A DNA stretch of 64,000 nt from Brevibacillus centrosporus (GCF_003710815.1 NZ_RHHP01000021.1:1-64000); one strand, 5' to 3'; positions 14,903-23,195 are shown, counted from the first letter of the stretch. The notes: a model not told the origin generated them from the letters alone. Numbers and translations: made by a program.

Positions 14903-17877
14903 TCATTCAATGTCCTGTTCTTTAAGCGGACGCAATGAATTAAGAGAAGTATTCTGCCTTAAATTGAACTTGTATTCTCCTAAGAAATTGATATGCTCCC
15001 ATCCAAGTGGTGAAATATGCTTTAGTAGATCTTCCTGAAGCTTACCTTGCTTTTTGCGATGTTCTGATGCTTGCTGGAGATAGACGGTATTCCAAACGCT
15101 AATAGCATTAATGATGATGTTCAATGCGCTGGCTCGCTGGAGCTGATCCTGTAGAGCGCGTTCTCGCAGTTCTCCATGTTTGCCGAAAAAGATCGCCCTG
15201 GCCAATGCATTCATGGCTTCCCCTTTGTTCAATCCCCGATGGATTCTTCGCCGTAGCGCTTCACTTGAAAGATAATCCAGGATGAAGATTGTTTTTTCGA
15301 TTCTACCCATTTCCCGGAGTGCGGTAGCCAAGCTATTTTGTCTTGCATAGGAGCCGATTTTCCCCATAATGAGTGATGCCGAAACCGTTCCTTCCCGGAT
15401 GGAGTGAGCCAGTCGGAGAACATCGTCATAGTTTTCCTGAATGATTTTTGTGTTGATCTGACCTCGCAGCAGCTTCTCCAGTTTAGGGAAGTCGGCAGGC
15501 TTCCCAATTGTGTACAGTTTGGAGTCAGCCAAGTCGCGTAAGCGCGGTGCAAAGCGAAATCCGAGCAAATGTGTTAAACCAAAGACTTGATCGGTGTAAC
15601 CGGCTGTATCGGTATAATGCTCCTCAATGGTCAGATCCGTTTCATGATGCAGCAATCCATCAATGACATGTACGGCATCCCGAGCGTTCGTATTGATGAC
15701 TTTCGTGTAGAACGTAGAAAATTGATCGCTCACGAACCGATAAATCGTAGCGCCTTTCCCGGTACCGTAGTGAGGATTCGAATCTGCATGAAGCGCCGAA
15801 ACACCGATCTGGACGCGCATTCCATCGGATGATGAGGTGGTACCGTCTCCCCAGTATGAGGGCAGCGCCAGCTTATGATGGAAATTAACAAGAACGGCCT
15901 GCGCTTTATTCATCGCGTCTTCGTAAAGCCGCCATTGCGCTGCATTAGCCATCTGCCGATATGAAATGCTCGGCGTGGCTTCAGCCATTTTCGTAAGTCC
16001 AATGTTCGTTCCCATTGCCATAATGGTAGCCATAATAATTGTCGTTTCTTCCTCGTTCGGAGTGCGGTTACTGGAGGCGTGAATAAACTGTTCATGAAAA
16101 TTCGTCCAGTTGGCTACTTCCATGAGCAGATCCGTTAGTTTGATTCGTGGAAGAAGCTCGTAAAGGGAAAGACTGAAATTCCGAGATTCGTCCGGAACAT
16201 CTTTCTCCAATCTTTCAATGTGCAATTTCCCGTTCTCCAAATTCACGCCGTCCAGTTCGTCGATATGTTCGGAAACCCAGTGTAATCTTTGAAGAAGCGA
16301 TTCAGTCCGTTCTTCAAGATAATTTTTTGCCGAAAGGCTGACGGCAAGCTTTGTAGCATTTGGATCGATGCCATTCCAGTCTTCTTTCGGCACAAGATAT
16401 TCCTCGAAATCTTTATGCTGACGGCTCCCGACAATGGAAACGTCACCAGAACGAACGTAATTGCGCAGTTCTGTCAGAACGGCCATTTCGTAATAATGCC
16501 GGTTGATCGTTCCGTCATCATCGTAGACGTGCTTTTGCCAACGGTTTGAAACGAAATTTAGCGGTGCGCCTTCCGGAACTTTTCGCTTCCCGGTTTCATT
16601 CATATCCCGGATGATATCAACCGCCTTCATTAACGGTTCCGCCGACTTAGTTGAGTGAAATTCCAACGATTTTAACAGCGTTGGCGTATACTTCCGGAGC
16701 GCATAGAATTTCTTTTCCAATAAGTCTAAATAGTCATAATCTGGCCGCGCCAGCCACTTGGCTTCCTCCACGGATTCGATGAGCTGATCCCACGGCATAA
16801 CGGCTTCAAGCGCAACAAATGGGTCAACACCTTCACTACGAGCTTTGATCAGAGCCGCCCCAAGATCGGCAAAGTGAACAACCTTTTCGTTGATCGATTT
16901 ACCGTTTTGCTTTTGAAGTTCTTCTTGGGCTTTTCTCCCTTTCGAGAGCAGTATCATGATCTGCCGGTCATGAATCTCGAAAGCCAGGTCTGTCAAATCC
17001 TGAATCAGCTCCAGTAGGTACGCTACTAAAATCGCGTACTTTTTTGGATCATCAAAGCGACGGAAGGAGTGAGGTTCATAGCGTGAACCAATTTTAGAAA
17101 GTTGCCGCAGCCGGTTCGGATGAATGCCTCTTGTATCGACTTGTAGCTGCAAGTCACGTATGTATTCGAGTTTTTCAATAACCTTCAAAAAAGAATCCGG
17201 AGAGCTGGTACCGGGAATTTCCCTTAACCATGCCAAGTAGGTTTTGCTGCTTTCCGGCATTGTGGTCAAGATTCGATCCAGCTTAGCAATCTGTATTTCT
17301 GTAAGCGAGCTACTGAGCAGCCTGAATATTTTTTCTTCTGTTCGTTTGCGAGTCTCCCAAACTGCTCTTTCAATCGTGGCCATTGAAGGCAGTATGATTT
17401 TACGCTTGCGTAACTCTTCGAGTCGAGTTGAATCAAGTGTAGAGGATTACCGTTCGCCATTGCATGGTTAAAAAGATGCTTGCACAGGGAACGATACTCA
17501 CTCAAGGTAAACGTCTGGAAGCCATATTCCTTCCTGATTTCCTCCAAATGCTCGTATTTCGTGGCTTCTCGTTCGCCGTAAGATGCAAAAGACTCCACAT
17601 CGGCGTTGATTTGTTTAGCGATATAACAAAGGACTTGAATTGGTACTTCTTTTACGTCAGAGAGCGTCCAGCCGAGATAGCGAAGCACGCACAGCTGCAC
17701 GGCAAAGCCGAGTCGATTATAATCTCTTCGCCGCTGCTGAATGATTTCAAGGTCATGCTGGGTAAATGTGAAATAGGTGCCCAATTCCCATTCGCCGAGA
17801 TTAGGCGGTATTTGCAAATATTGCAGCCGTTCCTCCGGAGTTAGCAATTCCCTTACTCTCGCGTACATCGTTCTCAT
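14903..17877 (-). pseudogene. tnpA: Tn3-family transposase TnpA, frameshifted
   Basis: Two frames together make a ~990-residue TnpA, the usual Tn3-family size. The N-terminal part (17877 to about 17430) is the DUF4158 end-binding domain beginning MRTMYARVRELLTPEERLQ. The rest (to 14903) contains the catalytic region: ALHADSNPHYGTG, YTDTAGYTDQVFGLTHLLGF, KHGELRER and AISVWNTVYL. The frame changes between 17447 and about 17420, where LHLIQ in one frame gives way to LDSTRLEELRKRKII in another: a 1-base loss or 2-base gain. An 826-residue product from an internal ATG at 17383 would keep the catalytic residues but lack DNA binding. A hairpin (14877-14899) follows the stop. Confidence 0.9.
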
Positions 17878-17881
17878 CCCC

Positions 17882-18838
17882 TCATTGCCATGCTATTTTT
17901 TCGACTTCAGATTGCAGATCCGCGCGAGTCGCCTTGACGTAAATCATCGTTGTATCCAGACTATCGTGTCCCATAATTTGCGCCAAGCGGTGCAATGGCG
18001 TGTTCTCTGCCATCACGTACCCGAACCGGTGCCGTAGATCGTGTGCGCTCAGTCCTTCGAGCCGCGCCACTTTCATGTATTTTTGAATCAAATGGCGTAA
18101 AGCTCGTTCGGTTAATCGATCGCCAGTTTTCTCCGAAGGAAACAGATAAGGACTATCCGGAGGAAGAACTGTCAGATATTTTTCCAAAGCAGATCTGCAC
18201 GTTGCGTTCAAAGGTACTTCACGCTGTTTATTTCGTTTTCCGGACCGCACCGTAAGTTGACCGCTGCGTTTTCCGATTTGAATATCGCCGGGAGTCAAGT
18301 CGCAAACCTCCATCGTTCTGATGCCGGTATGAAGCATGACAATAAGGATCGTCTGATCCCGGAGAGAGCCGCTATGCTCGGCCGCAGCAATCAATGCAGC
18401 TTCTTCCTTGTCAGTCATCTGCCGAGGGCTTACCTTTTCTTCCGGAACCAATTTGACCGGCTTTGAAGGATCACGGCGAATCCTGGATTCCGAAGTGGCC
18501 CACTCAAAAAAACGTTTCAGAGTTATAAGTCGCCGGTTAATGGTCGCCGGTTTTAATTCCATCACTTTTTGCGCGGCTTCCCGGTATCGTGTTAATGTTG
18601 GAGTAGCCACATCTTCGATTCGAAATATAACTTCTTCCTCTTGGTGGTCGGCTGTTTCAAACCAACCAATAAAATGTTTCAGGTCGCTTGCGTATTCCTT
18701 TAGCGTTTTGGGATTCAAATCTTCGCGGGTGGTGAGAGCGTGAATGAAGTCATGAATAGTCTGCTCACCCTGTTCCGAAATCCCGGTCGTCTCTCTCATT
18801 AGCAAAGCCTCCAAATCTTGACTTACATTAGCGGACAT
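17882..18838 (-). CDS. tnpI: TnpI tyrosine recombinase (cointegrate resolvase)
   Basis: A 318-residue XerC/D-type recombinase with an N-terminal SAM-like core-binding domain (about residues 25-120) and a catalytic domain carrying all expected residues: Arg in TGIRTMEV, His/Arg in HDLRHRFG, His in IMGHDS and the Tyr nucleophile in TTMIYVKA. In Tn4430 and Tn5401 such TnpI proteins resolve transposition cointegrates in place of a serine resolvase. The first four codons, ATG TCC GCT AAT, are one copy of the repeat it probably binds. The stop is 4 bases before tnpA on the same transcript. Confidence 0.92.
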   Translation of the reverse strand: MSANVSQDLEALLMRETTGISEQGEQTIHDFIHALTTREDLNPKTLKEYASDLKHFIGWFETADHQEEEVIFRIEDVATPTLTRYREAAQKVMELKPATINRRLITLKRFFEWATSESRIRRDPSKPVKLVPEEKVSPRQMTDKEEAALIAAAEHSGSLRDQTILIVMLHTGIRTMEVCDLTPGDIQIGKRSGQLTVRSGKRNKQREVPLNATCRSALEKYLTVLPPDSPYLFPSEKTGDRLTERALRHLIQKYMKVARLEGLSAHDLRHRFGYVMAENTPLHRLAQIMGHDSLDTTMIYVKATRADLQSEVEKIAWQ

Positions 18839-18926
18839 GGTATTCTTATCTTAACTGATACATTAGCGGACATCAAGTGTGCGATCTGAAAATGCATAAC
18901 GACCGCTAATCTTAATTAGCGGACAT
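18827..18926. repeat. TnpI internal recombination site (IRS)
   Basis: Four copies of the 12-mer ATGTCCGCTAAT. Exact minus-strand copies lie at 18827-18838, 18862-18873 and 18915-18926; a 10/12 plus-strand copy lies at 18899-18910. The last two face each other across 4 bases (core site); the other two are direct accessory sites. This is the IR1-IR2 plus DR1-DR2 plan of Tn4430, and the 12-mer fits the ATGTCCRCTAAY repeat reported, from memory, for Tn5401. It lies in the divergent promoter region, so binding could also control tnpI. Confidence 0.9.
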
Positions 18927-18945
18927 TGCTTGGAGGAGGGTTTTC

Positions 18946-19197
18946 ATGGCCATTAGCAAACGTGAATTAATAAAGTTAATTGAACTTCTTCCAGACGAGG
19001 CTAACCAATCAGCATTTGACTATCTGAAATACCTTTCTATACGCCACCGACCAGACTGGGACGAGATTGCATTGATGGAACCAGATGATGTTCCTTTGAG
19101 CGAAGAAGAAGAACGACAATTGAAAGGCAGCGCCGAATTTATGTCATGGGAGGAAGCGATGAGTGAGCTCAACTTACCAACTGACATTAAGCCGTGA
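18946..19197 (+). CDS. Antitoxin of a RelE/ParE-type module
   Basis: An 83-residue acidic protein. The N-terminal helices (ELIKLIELLPDEANQSAFDYLKYL) resemble DUF2281/RelB-like antitoxins, and the C-terminus (EEAMSELNLP) would bind the toxin. GGAGGAGGG precedes the ATG. The toxin gene starts inside its last 35 bases, the usual overlap for antitoxin-first modules. Tn3-family elements often carry toxin-antitoxin pairs next to the resolution site, as here. Confidence 0.75.
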   Translation: MAISKRELIKLIELLPDEANQSAFDYLKYLSIRHRPDWDEIALMEPDDVPLSEEEERQLKGSAEFMSWEEAMSELNLPTDIKP

Positions 19198-19415
19198 TGC
19201 TGTAAAGTTTGTTGTAAAACAGGAAAGAGTAATACAAGAACGCATTAGAAAAGCGTTATCTGGACTAGCTATTCGTCCGCCAGTAGGCGATATAAAACCA
19301 CTCAAGGGAAGAGGTAAGCTTATGCGCCTTCGAGTGGGTACATATAGGGTGAGTCAACCATACGGAACAAATGATTTACATATTGACTATCGATAATCGC
19401 GGTGATGTCTATTGA
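19163..19415 (+). pseudogene. RelE/ParE-type toxin, broken by a small deletion
   Basis: The GTG start at 19163 follows GGGAGGAAGCG. The first 62 residues are a normal RelE-family toxin: LTLSRDAVKFVVKQERV, then AIRPPVGDIKPLKGRGKLMRLRVGTYRV. In frame, translation then runs through unrelated residues to a stop at 19396. In another frame the expected ending VNHTEQMIYILTIDNRGDVY follows directly to a stop at 19415. The join near 19352 lacks about 8 bases (3n+2), removing the expected I-F-E and shifting the frame. The toxin is therefore probably inactive or weakened. Confidence 0.8.
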
Positions 19416-19483
19416 TCAATATGATCTGAGAAAAAACGAAGCCAGTTAACCTTAGAGTAGAGAAAGCGACTTTTTCACAATTA

Positions 19484-19525
19484 TGTGCTTAGCGTATAAT
19501 ATTGTTAAAATGTTAGCTGAACCCC
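19484..19525 (-). repeat. Internal right-end-like inverted repeat, copy A
   Basis: 34 of 42 positions match the true right end. With the left end it would bound a 4.7 kb unit (14796-19525) that holds only tnpA, tnpI and the toxin-antitoxin pair, close to the size of Tn5401. Confidence 0.85.
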
Positions 19526-19670
19526 AAGTAGTACGGAAATGTTTTCAATTCGACTCACCAACTGGGAAGGAACTACATAAATTGTTGTGGAGCAATCACC
19601 TTTGAGCTCTACAGCAGAAATTCCCCCAGTAATTTTTGGGGGGTTATTTATTTAGTAGTTCTCCAAACTA

Positions 19671-19697
19671 AAAAAGCAAGGAATGTGGATTCCTTGC
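19671..19697 (-). terminator. Terminator of the 58-codon orphan gene
   Basis: GCAAGGAAT/ATTCCTTGC arms (19676-19684, 19689-19697) with TTTTT on the minus-strand side. Confidence 0.65.
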
Positions 19698-19767
19698 TAA
19701 GTCACCTTTGTGTTTCGAGCTATGCAGTTATACATTATACGCAGCTAGCCGAGTTTTGGTGAAGGGT

Positions 19768-19944
19768 TTAAAGTGTTTCCAGTTCAATCATTCGTTTTAT
19801 TAACAATTCAATCTTTTTGAAAATGGCCAATCGGGTATCCCAATCTAAACTCATGTCAAAAGTTTGGAATACGAATTGCTCCCTCATCTTCTCCAGGGAA
19901 TTTATATCGTTGATGGATCGGAGCTCTTTGAGAAAATTCTTCAT
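19768..19944 (-). CDS. Orphan 58-residue protein inside the transposon
   Basis: A short gene with a strong AAAGGAG 10 bases before its ATG (19944) and a terminator after it. The product begins MKNFLKELRSINDINSLEKM and ends LIKRMIELETL: a helical, amphipathic peptide with no Cys and no membrane span. It lacks the Spo0E S-x-x-x-D signature. It sits between internal end copies A and B, so it is passenger DNA. No function can be assigned. Confidence 0.5.
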   Translation of the reverse strand: MKNFLKELRSINDINSLEKMREQFVFQTFDMSLDWDTRLAIFKKIELLIKRMIELETL

Positions 19945-20193
19945 AACTCAAACACTCCTTTAACATTTTCATACATCATAGTCATTAGTTCGGCTAAACG
20001 AAACGCTTACATTAGCACATTCATTTTCATAATGGAATAAATAATAAATACACCTAATCGTTGTCGAAATGTGATATGCTGCAGCGTCTCAGATCATTTA
20101 GATTTGGGGTGGGAAGGTAAAGCACAACCTGAGAGATCAGGTGCAGTAACTATCGATGTTGGCAAAAAGCAATCCTGATCCCCAATTATTAAT

Positions 20194-20233
20194 GCCGGTA
20201 ATCCTTAGCGTACAGGATATACCGGCTTTTTTT
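20194..20233 (+). terminator. End-module hairpin, copy B
   Basis: GCCGGTAATCC pairs imperfectly with GGATATACCGGC, followed by TTTTTTT. The loop contains TTAGCGTAC, which is also part of the terminal repeat. The same hairpin recurs at 20725-20761; each lies 15-16 bases before a right-end repeat. Confidence 0.75.
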
Positions 20234-20241
20234 GGTCCAAC

Positions 20242-20283
20242 GGAGCTTAGCGTACAAAATCCGCGTTTTGTTGGTGGTACCCC
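20242..20283 (-). repeat. Internal right-end-like inverted repeat, copy B
   Basis: 27 of 42 positions match the true right end; both tips (GCTTAGCGTA and ACCCC) are conserved while the middle differs, as between related Tn3-family elements. Confidence 0.75.
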
Positions 20284-20717
20284 TTAATCCAGGAATACAA
20301 AGAGAAAAACGATACATTGACCGGTCTCGTAAACGATTTTCGTTAAGGATACGAGGAAAGTAAATCCTATAAGGATCAAGTTGACCGGTTAACGCAGCAA
20401 ATCGCCAAGCTCCAAGAGGAACTGAACAAAGAAAAAGAAACGATTCAAAGTATGGATGAGATCCAGAAGGAAGTCCTTCGTCAGGCCGAGGGACGCTATA
20501 AAGCTGAACTCGAGCGCACTGTCGAAAAGAAAGAGAGCTATTACATCTCCGAACCGAGTTCCAGGACAAACTCCAAAAATCAAACGAGGAATCGACGGCA
20601 AAAATTCAATCGTTGTATGAACGCATTGAACAGCTTCGCAAGGAACATGAGCAGGAATTGAAGAAACAATCCGAGGCGTATGAGAAGCAGATCGATCAAA
20701 TCAAGAAACAGAAGTAA
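20284..20717 (+). pseudogene. Coiled-coil gene remnant truncated by a transposon end
   Basis: An open frame begins right after end copy B (QEYKEKNDTLTGLVNDFR), meets a TAA at 20344, continues as a coiled coil (DRLTQQIAKLQEELNKEKET), then needs a frame change near 20541 to read EFQDKLQKSNEESTAKIQ and EQLRKEHEQELKKQSEAY to the stop at 20715-20717. So it has lost its 5' end and carries one nonsense and one frameshift mutation. KfrA-like plasmid proteins have such coiled coils, but the DNA-binding part is gone and the family is not certain. Confidence 0.7.
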
Positions 20718-20724
20718 CAAAAAT

Positions 20725-20761
20725 GCCGGTATCCTTAGCGTACAGGATACCGGCATTTTTT
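20725..20761 (+). terminator. End-module hairpin, copy C
   Basis: GCCGGTATCC/GGATACCGGC arms (20725-20734, 20745-20754) followed by ATTTTTT, just inside the true right end. Confidence 0.8.
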
Positions 20762-20770
20762 CGGTCGATT

Positions 20771-20812
20771 AGGGCTTAGCGTATATTTTCGTTAAAATGT
20801 TGGCGGGACCCC
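20771..20812 (-). repeat. Right terminal inverted repeat (IRR)
   Basis: Exact 42-base reverse complement of the left end. Confidence 0.97.
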
Positions 20813-20817
20813 TAAAA
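20813..20817. repeat. Target-site duplication, right copy
   Basis: TAAAA directly after the right inverted repeat. Confidence 0.9.
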
Positions 20818-20822
20818 ATTGT

Positions 20823-20856
20823 GAGCAATCCGTTGTTTAGGCGGATTGCTCAATTT
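20823..20856 (+). terminator. Displaced terminator of the 13441-14793 operon
   Basis: GAGCAATCCG/CGGATTGCTC arms (20823-20832, 20842-20851), then an AT-rich tail. It lies 6 bases after the right duplication, where the terminator of the LolA-like gene would be if the transposon were removed. Confidence 0.7.
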
Positions 20857-21104
20857 ATTGGTAGCCTAGTATCTTATTTTGAATCAAGCTAAAGGGGGGC
20901 CTATAATCTATTTTATGTAAACAAGCGTCCGGATGTCCAAATTCGAGCGTTTTTCGCCGTTTTCAGCGATTAGCACAAAACCAGCAACCATCATTTGTCC
21001 ATGAGTGGTGGACAAAACCGGCTTTCAGGCTAAATTTTACGATCTCACTGTAGCTCCAGATTTCTCCTCTTTGCGTAAGTTGAAAGTCTGGCCATGCAAC
21101 CGGC
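20857..21104. other. Intergenic, no gene recognised
   Basis: No ribosome site with a credible frame is visible on either strand. The segment about 20920-21090 has higher GC than its left flank and could be the end of an old insertion sequence, but no repeat pair proves it. Confidence 0.3.
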
Positions 21105-21305
21105 CTAGTTGATCACACAAGATGCAATGACGTGCATGCCGTAATGATACTCCTCCAGTTCATCCGTCTGAACCTTCTCTAGGGTCTCCGTGAGCGTAAT
21201 AGTCTGAGGCTCGATCACCTCGTAGCGATCTCCAAGCAACGTCAACAGATACAACCAACCTGCCTCGTCTCTCCAAAGCGCACTAGTCAACACTTTAATT
21301 TGCAT
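21105..21305 (-). CDS. Hypothetical 66-residue protein
   Basis: The likely product starts MQIKVLTSALWRDEAGWLYL and ends EEYHYGMHVIASCVIN. It is small, soluble and acidic; phage or accessory regions often hold such proteins. The ATG at 21305 has only AAAGGG about 13 bases upstream; a TTG at 21362 in frame has no better site. Low certainty. Confidence 0.4.
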   Translation of the reverse strand: MQIKVLTSALWRDEAGWLYLLTLLGDRYEVIEPQTITLTETLEKVQTDELEEYHYGMHVIASCVIN

Positions 21306-21650
21306 AAACAATCTCGCACCCTTTCTGGAATCAAAGATCAAAACATGATTAGCTCCCCCCAATTAAATGTAAAAGTTAAGGGAAGCCGGGACCAGGATCG
21401 GATAGTTGCCGCTGGACAGAAGCAGGCAAGCGATCCACGCTATAGCCGCGCTCGACAAGTTCAACCAGAGCAGAGGACATAGCAAGACGGACATAAGCGG
21501 TCAAGTGAGCGATACGAGAAAACGAATCAGCCCTCGCTCAAAGGAATCGGAGCGGGGGCTTCCTTTTGGTTTCGCGAGCACCGTTCTATCGTGGATCACA
21601 GGCTCATATACTGCATGGTGGTGCAAGCAATCCAAAAGGAGGACGAGCGG
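21306..21650. other. Intergenic, one terminator
   Basis: Contains a plus-strand hairpin at 21530-21559 (GCCCTCGCTC/GAGCGGGGGC) with a T-rich tail to 21567. A preceding open frame (about 21406-21530) has no ribosome site and is not called. Confidence 0.4.
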
Positions 21651-21992
21651 ATGGAAGAGCATCTGGCCCGTTATTACGAGCTGAAAGAGATGCAGAAGCA
21701 GGTGGAGGAAGAACTAGGCAACTTGCGCAGCAAGCTGATGGAAAGCTGCAAAAACACGGATTCGTTGGAAGAAGGCGCCTATAAACTGACTATATCCTAT
21801 CAGGACCGTCGGGATTATAGCGATGAGCGGTTGTTCAATTCTTTACCTGACCCATCCCTTTGGCGCTTAATGTCGAGAGCCGACAGCGGGAAAATCAACA
21901 GCTTGCTGAAGCTGGGCGTCATTCACGAAGGGGTGCTTGCGGGTACGTATGAGCTGAAAAAGGTGCCGGTGCTGCGAGTGCAAAAGCGCTGA
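21651..21992 (+). CDS. Hypothetical coiled-coil protein
   Basis: A predicted 113-residue soluble protein. The first half is a coiled coil (ARYYELKEMQKQVEEEL); the second half (LPDPSLWRLMSRADSGKINS; VLAGTYELKKVPVLRVQ) looks like a small phage-type domain. AAAGGAGG lies 9 bases before the ATG at 21651, which decides this start over an upstream one at 21591. A terminator follows at 22027-22058. No family recognised. Confidence 0.6.
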   Translation: MEEHLARYYELKEMQKQVEEELGNLRSKLMESCKNTDSLEEGAYKLTISYQDRRDYSDERLFNSLPDPSLWRLMSRADSGKINSLLKLGVIHEGVLAGTYELKKVPVLRVQKR

Positions 21993-22026
21993 TTGCATGC
22001 CACGAAAGGAAAAAGACAAAAAAGAA

Positions 22027-22058
22027 AACCTGTTGGACTTTGGGTCAACAGGTTTTTT
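22027..22058 (+). terminator. Intrinsic terminator
   Basis: AACCTGTTG/CAACAGGTT arms followed by TTTTTT. Confidence 0.85.
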
Positions 22059-22127
22059 GGCGTTATCGCAGCTGCATGGAGAAGTGCTTTGGGCAGCTTC
22101 CGTATGCGGCGGATGAAAACGCGTTTT

Positions 22128-23195
22128 TTATCCCATATGCTTTTTGTACATCCACAGTTGACCGCTTTTGATGACGCGAGCCATTTGTCCCACGAGCGAA
22201 ACTTTCCCCATGCTTGCAAAGCCTTCTTTTTTCCCGAGGGAACCGAGGAAGCCCTTGTGTTTGAGCGCAGGGAGAGAAGCCGGATACTCTTCACCCTTGA
22301 TGTCTTTTTTCAGCATCAGGGCGATCTGTTCGCCTTGCAATTCAGCTGTCTGAGCGCTCGGTGCGATGATGGTGCTCGCACAGTCGCCCACTACATACAC
22401 ATTTGGATGGGATGGAATTTGATGATACTGATTCAATTTGGCGCGTCCAATGTTGTCTGTTTCGATCGGGAGTGAGCGCACGATTCGGTTTGCTTGGATA
22501 CCAGCGGTCCATACGATGACGTCGCTCTCGACTGGTTGGTTGTGGTTGTAAACAACGCCAGGCTCGACGCCAGTCACGCTGGCCATGGAGACGAGCTGTA
22601 CCTCATGCTCGATGAACCATTGGGAAGCATATTCCTGCAGCTTTTTCGGGAATGGACTGAGAATGCTTTGTCCACGGTCGATGATACGTACATTCAGGTC
22701 AGGACGGCTTTCGCGCAGCTCTGCCGCCATTTCAACACCGCTCAATCCTCCACCTACGACAGTAACCGTACCATATGGATTGACGTTATTAATCGCGGAA
22801 TAAGTGCTGCGTGTTGCTCCCATGGATTGAATGGAGCACGTATACTGTTCTGCACCAGGGATATCGTGGTAACGGTCCTCACAGCCCAAACCAATTACGA
22901 GCCAGTCGTAGGAAATGGTGTCCCCGTTAGTAAAATTCACTACCTGCTCGTCCATATCCAAGTCGGATATTTCCCCATATTTGATCGTCAGGCGAGGATC
23001 ATTGGGAAAAGTGACGCGCAAGTGAGATTCCGGTGTTGTCCCTGCAGCCAGAGCGTAGTACTCTGTCTTTAGACCGTGGAAAGGCATACGGTCCACGAGG
23101 GTAATAAACACGTCATCTGGTAAATCAGGGGACAGGACTCGCTCGATAATACGAAGACCCCCGTATCCTCCACCAAGGATCACAAGTCGTTTCAT
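22128..23195 (-). CDS. yutJ: NADH dehydrogenase-like FAD protein (YutJ)
   Basis: A predicted 355-residue pyridine nucleotide-disulfide oxidoreductase of the NDH-2 family. FAD binding is ILGGGYGGLR at the N-terminus, NAD binding is VVGGGLSGVEMA near residue 155, and the C-terminal FAD motif is VYVVGDCAS near 280. It would pass electrons from NADH to menaquinone at the inner membrane face, or act on another acceptor. The ATG at 23195 follows AAAGGA; an earlier in-frame start at 23240 lacks a site. It is the first of two NDH-2-like genes here. Confidence 0.85.
   Translation of the reverse strand: MKRLVILGGGYGGLRIIERVLSPDLPDDVFITLVDRMPFHGLKTEYYALAAGTTPESHLRVTFPNDPRLTIKYGEISDLDMDEQVVNFTNGDTISYDWLVIGLGCEDRYHDIPGAEQYTCSIQSMGATRSTYSAINNVNPYGTVTVVGGGLSGVEMAAELRESRPDLNVRIIDRGQSILSPFPKKLQEYASQWFIEHEVQLVSMASVTGVEPGVVYNHNQPVESDVIVWTAGIQANRIVRSLPIETDNIGRAKLNQYHQIPSHPNVYVVGDCASTIIAPSAQTAELQGEQIALMLKKDIKGEEYPASLPALKHKGFLGSLGKKEGFASMGKVSLVGQMARVIKSGQLWMYKKHMG

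Larger units (their letters stand above)
14796..20812. mobile_element. Tn3-family transposon of the Tn4430/Tn5401 type (6.0 kb)
   Basis: Bounded by 42-bp inverted repeats that match perfectly (14796-14837 and 20771-20812), flanked by a 5-bp direct duplication TAAAA (14791-14795 and 20813-20817), the size made by Tn3-family elements. It carries tnpI and tnpA (minus strand), an internal recombination site, a toxin-antitoxin pair, a 58-codon orphan gene and a coiled-coil gene remnant. The terminal GGGG...GCTAAG pattern and TnpI as resolvase are known from Tn4430 and Tn5401. tnpA and the toxin are frameshifted. Two more right-end-like repeats lie inside, showing the right side was rebuilt. Confidence 0.95.

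Noticed and set aside
19484-20812. Internal end copies as independent MITEs
   Set aside because: No matching left-type repeats or separate target duplications accompany them; all three face the same way.
21406-21684. Open frames between the 66-residue protein and the coiled-coil gene
   Set aside because: No ribosome site and several alternative frames of equal quality; only the terminator is supported.
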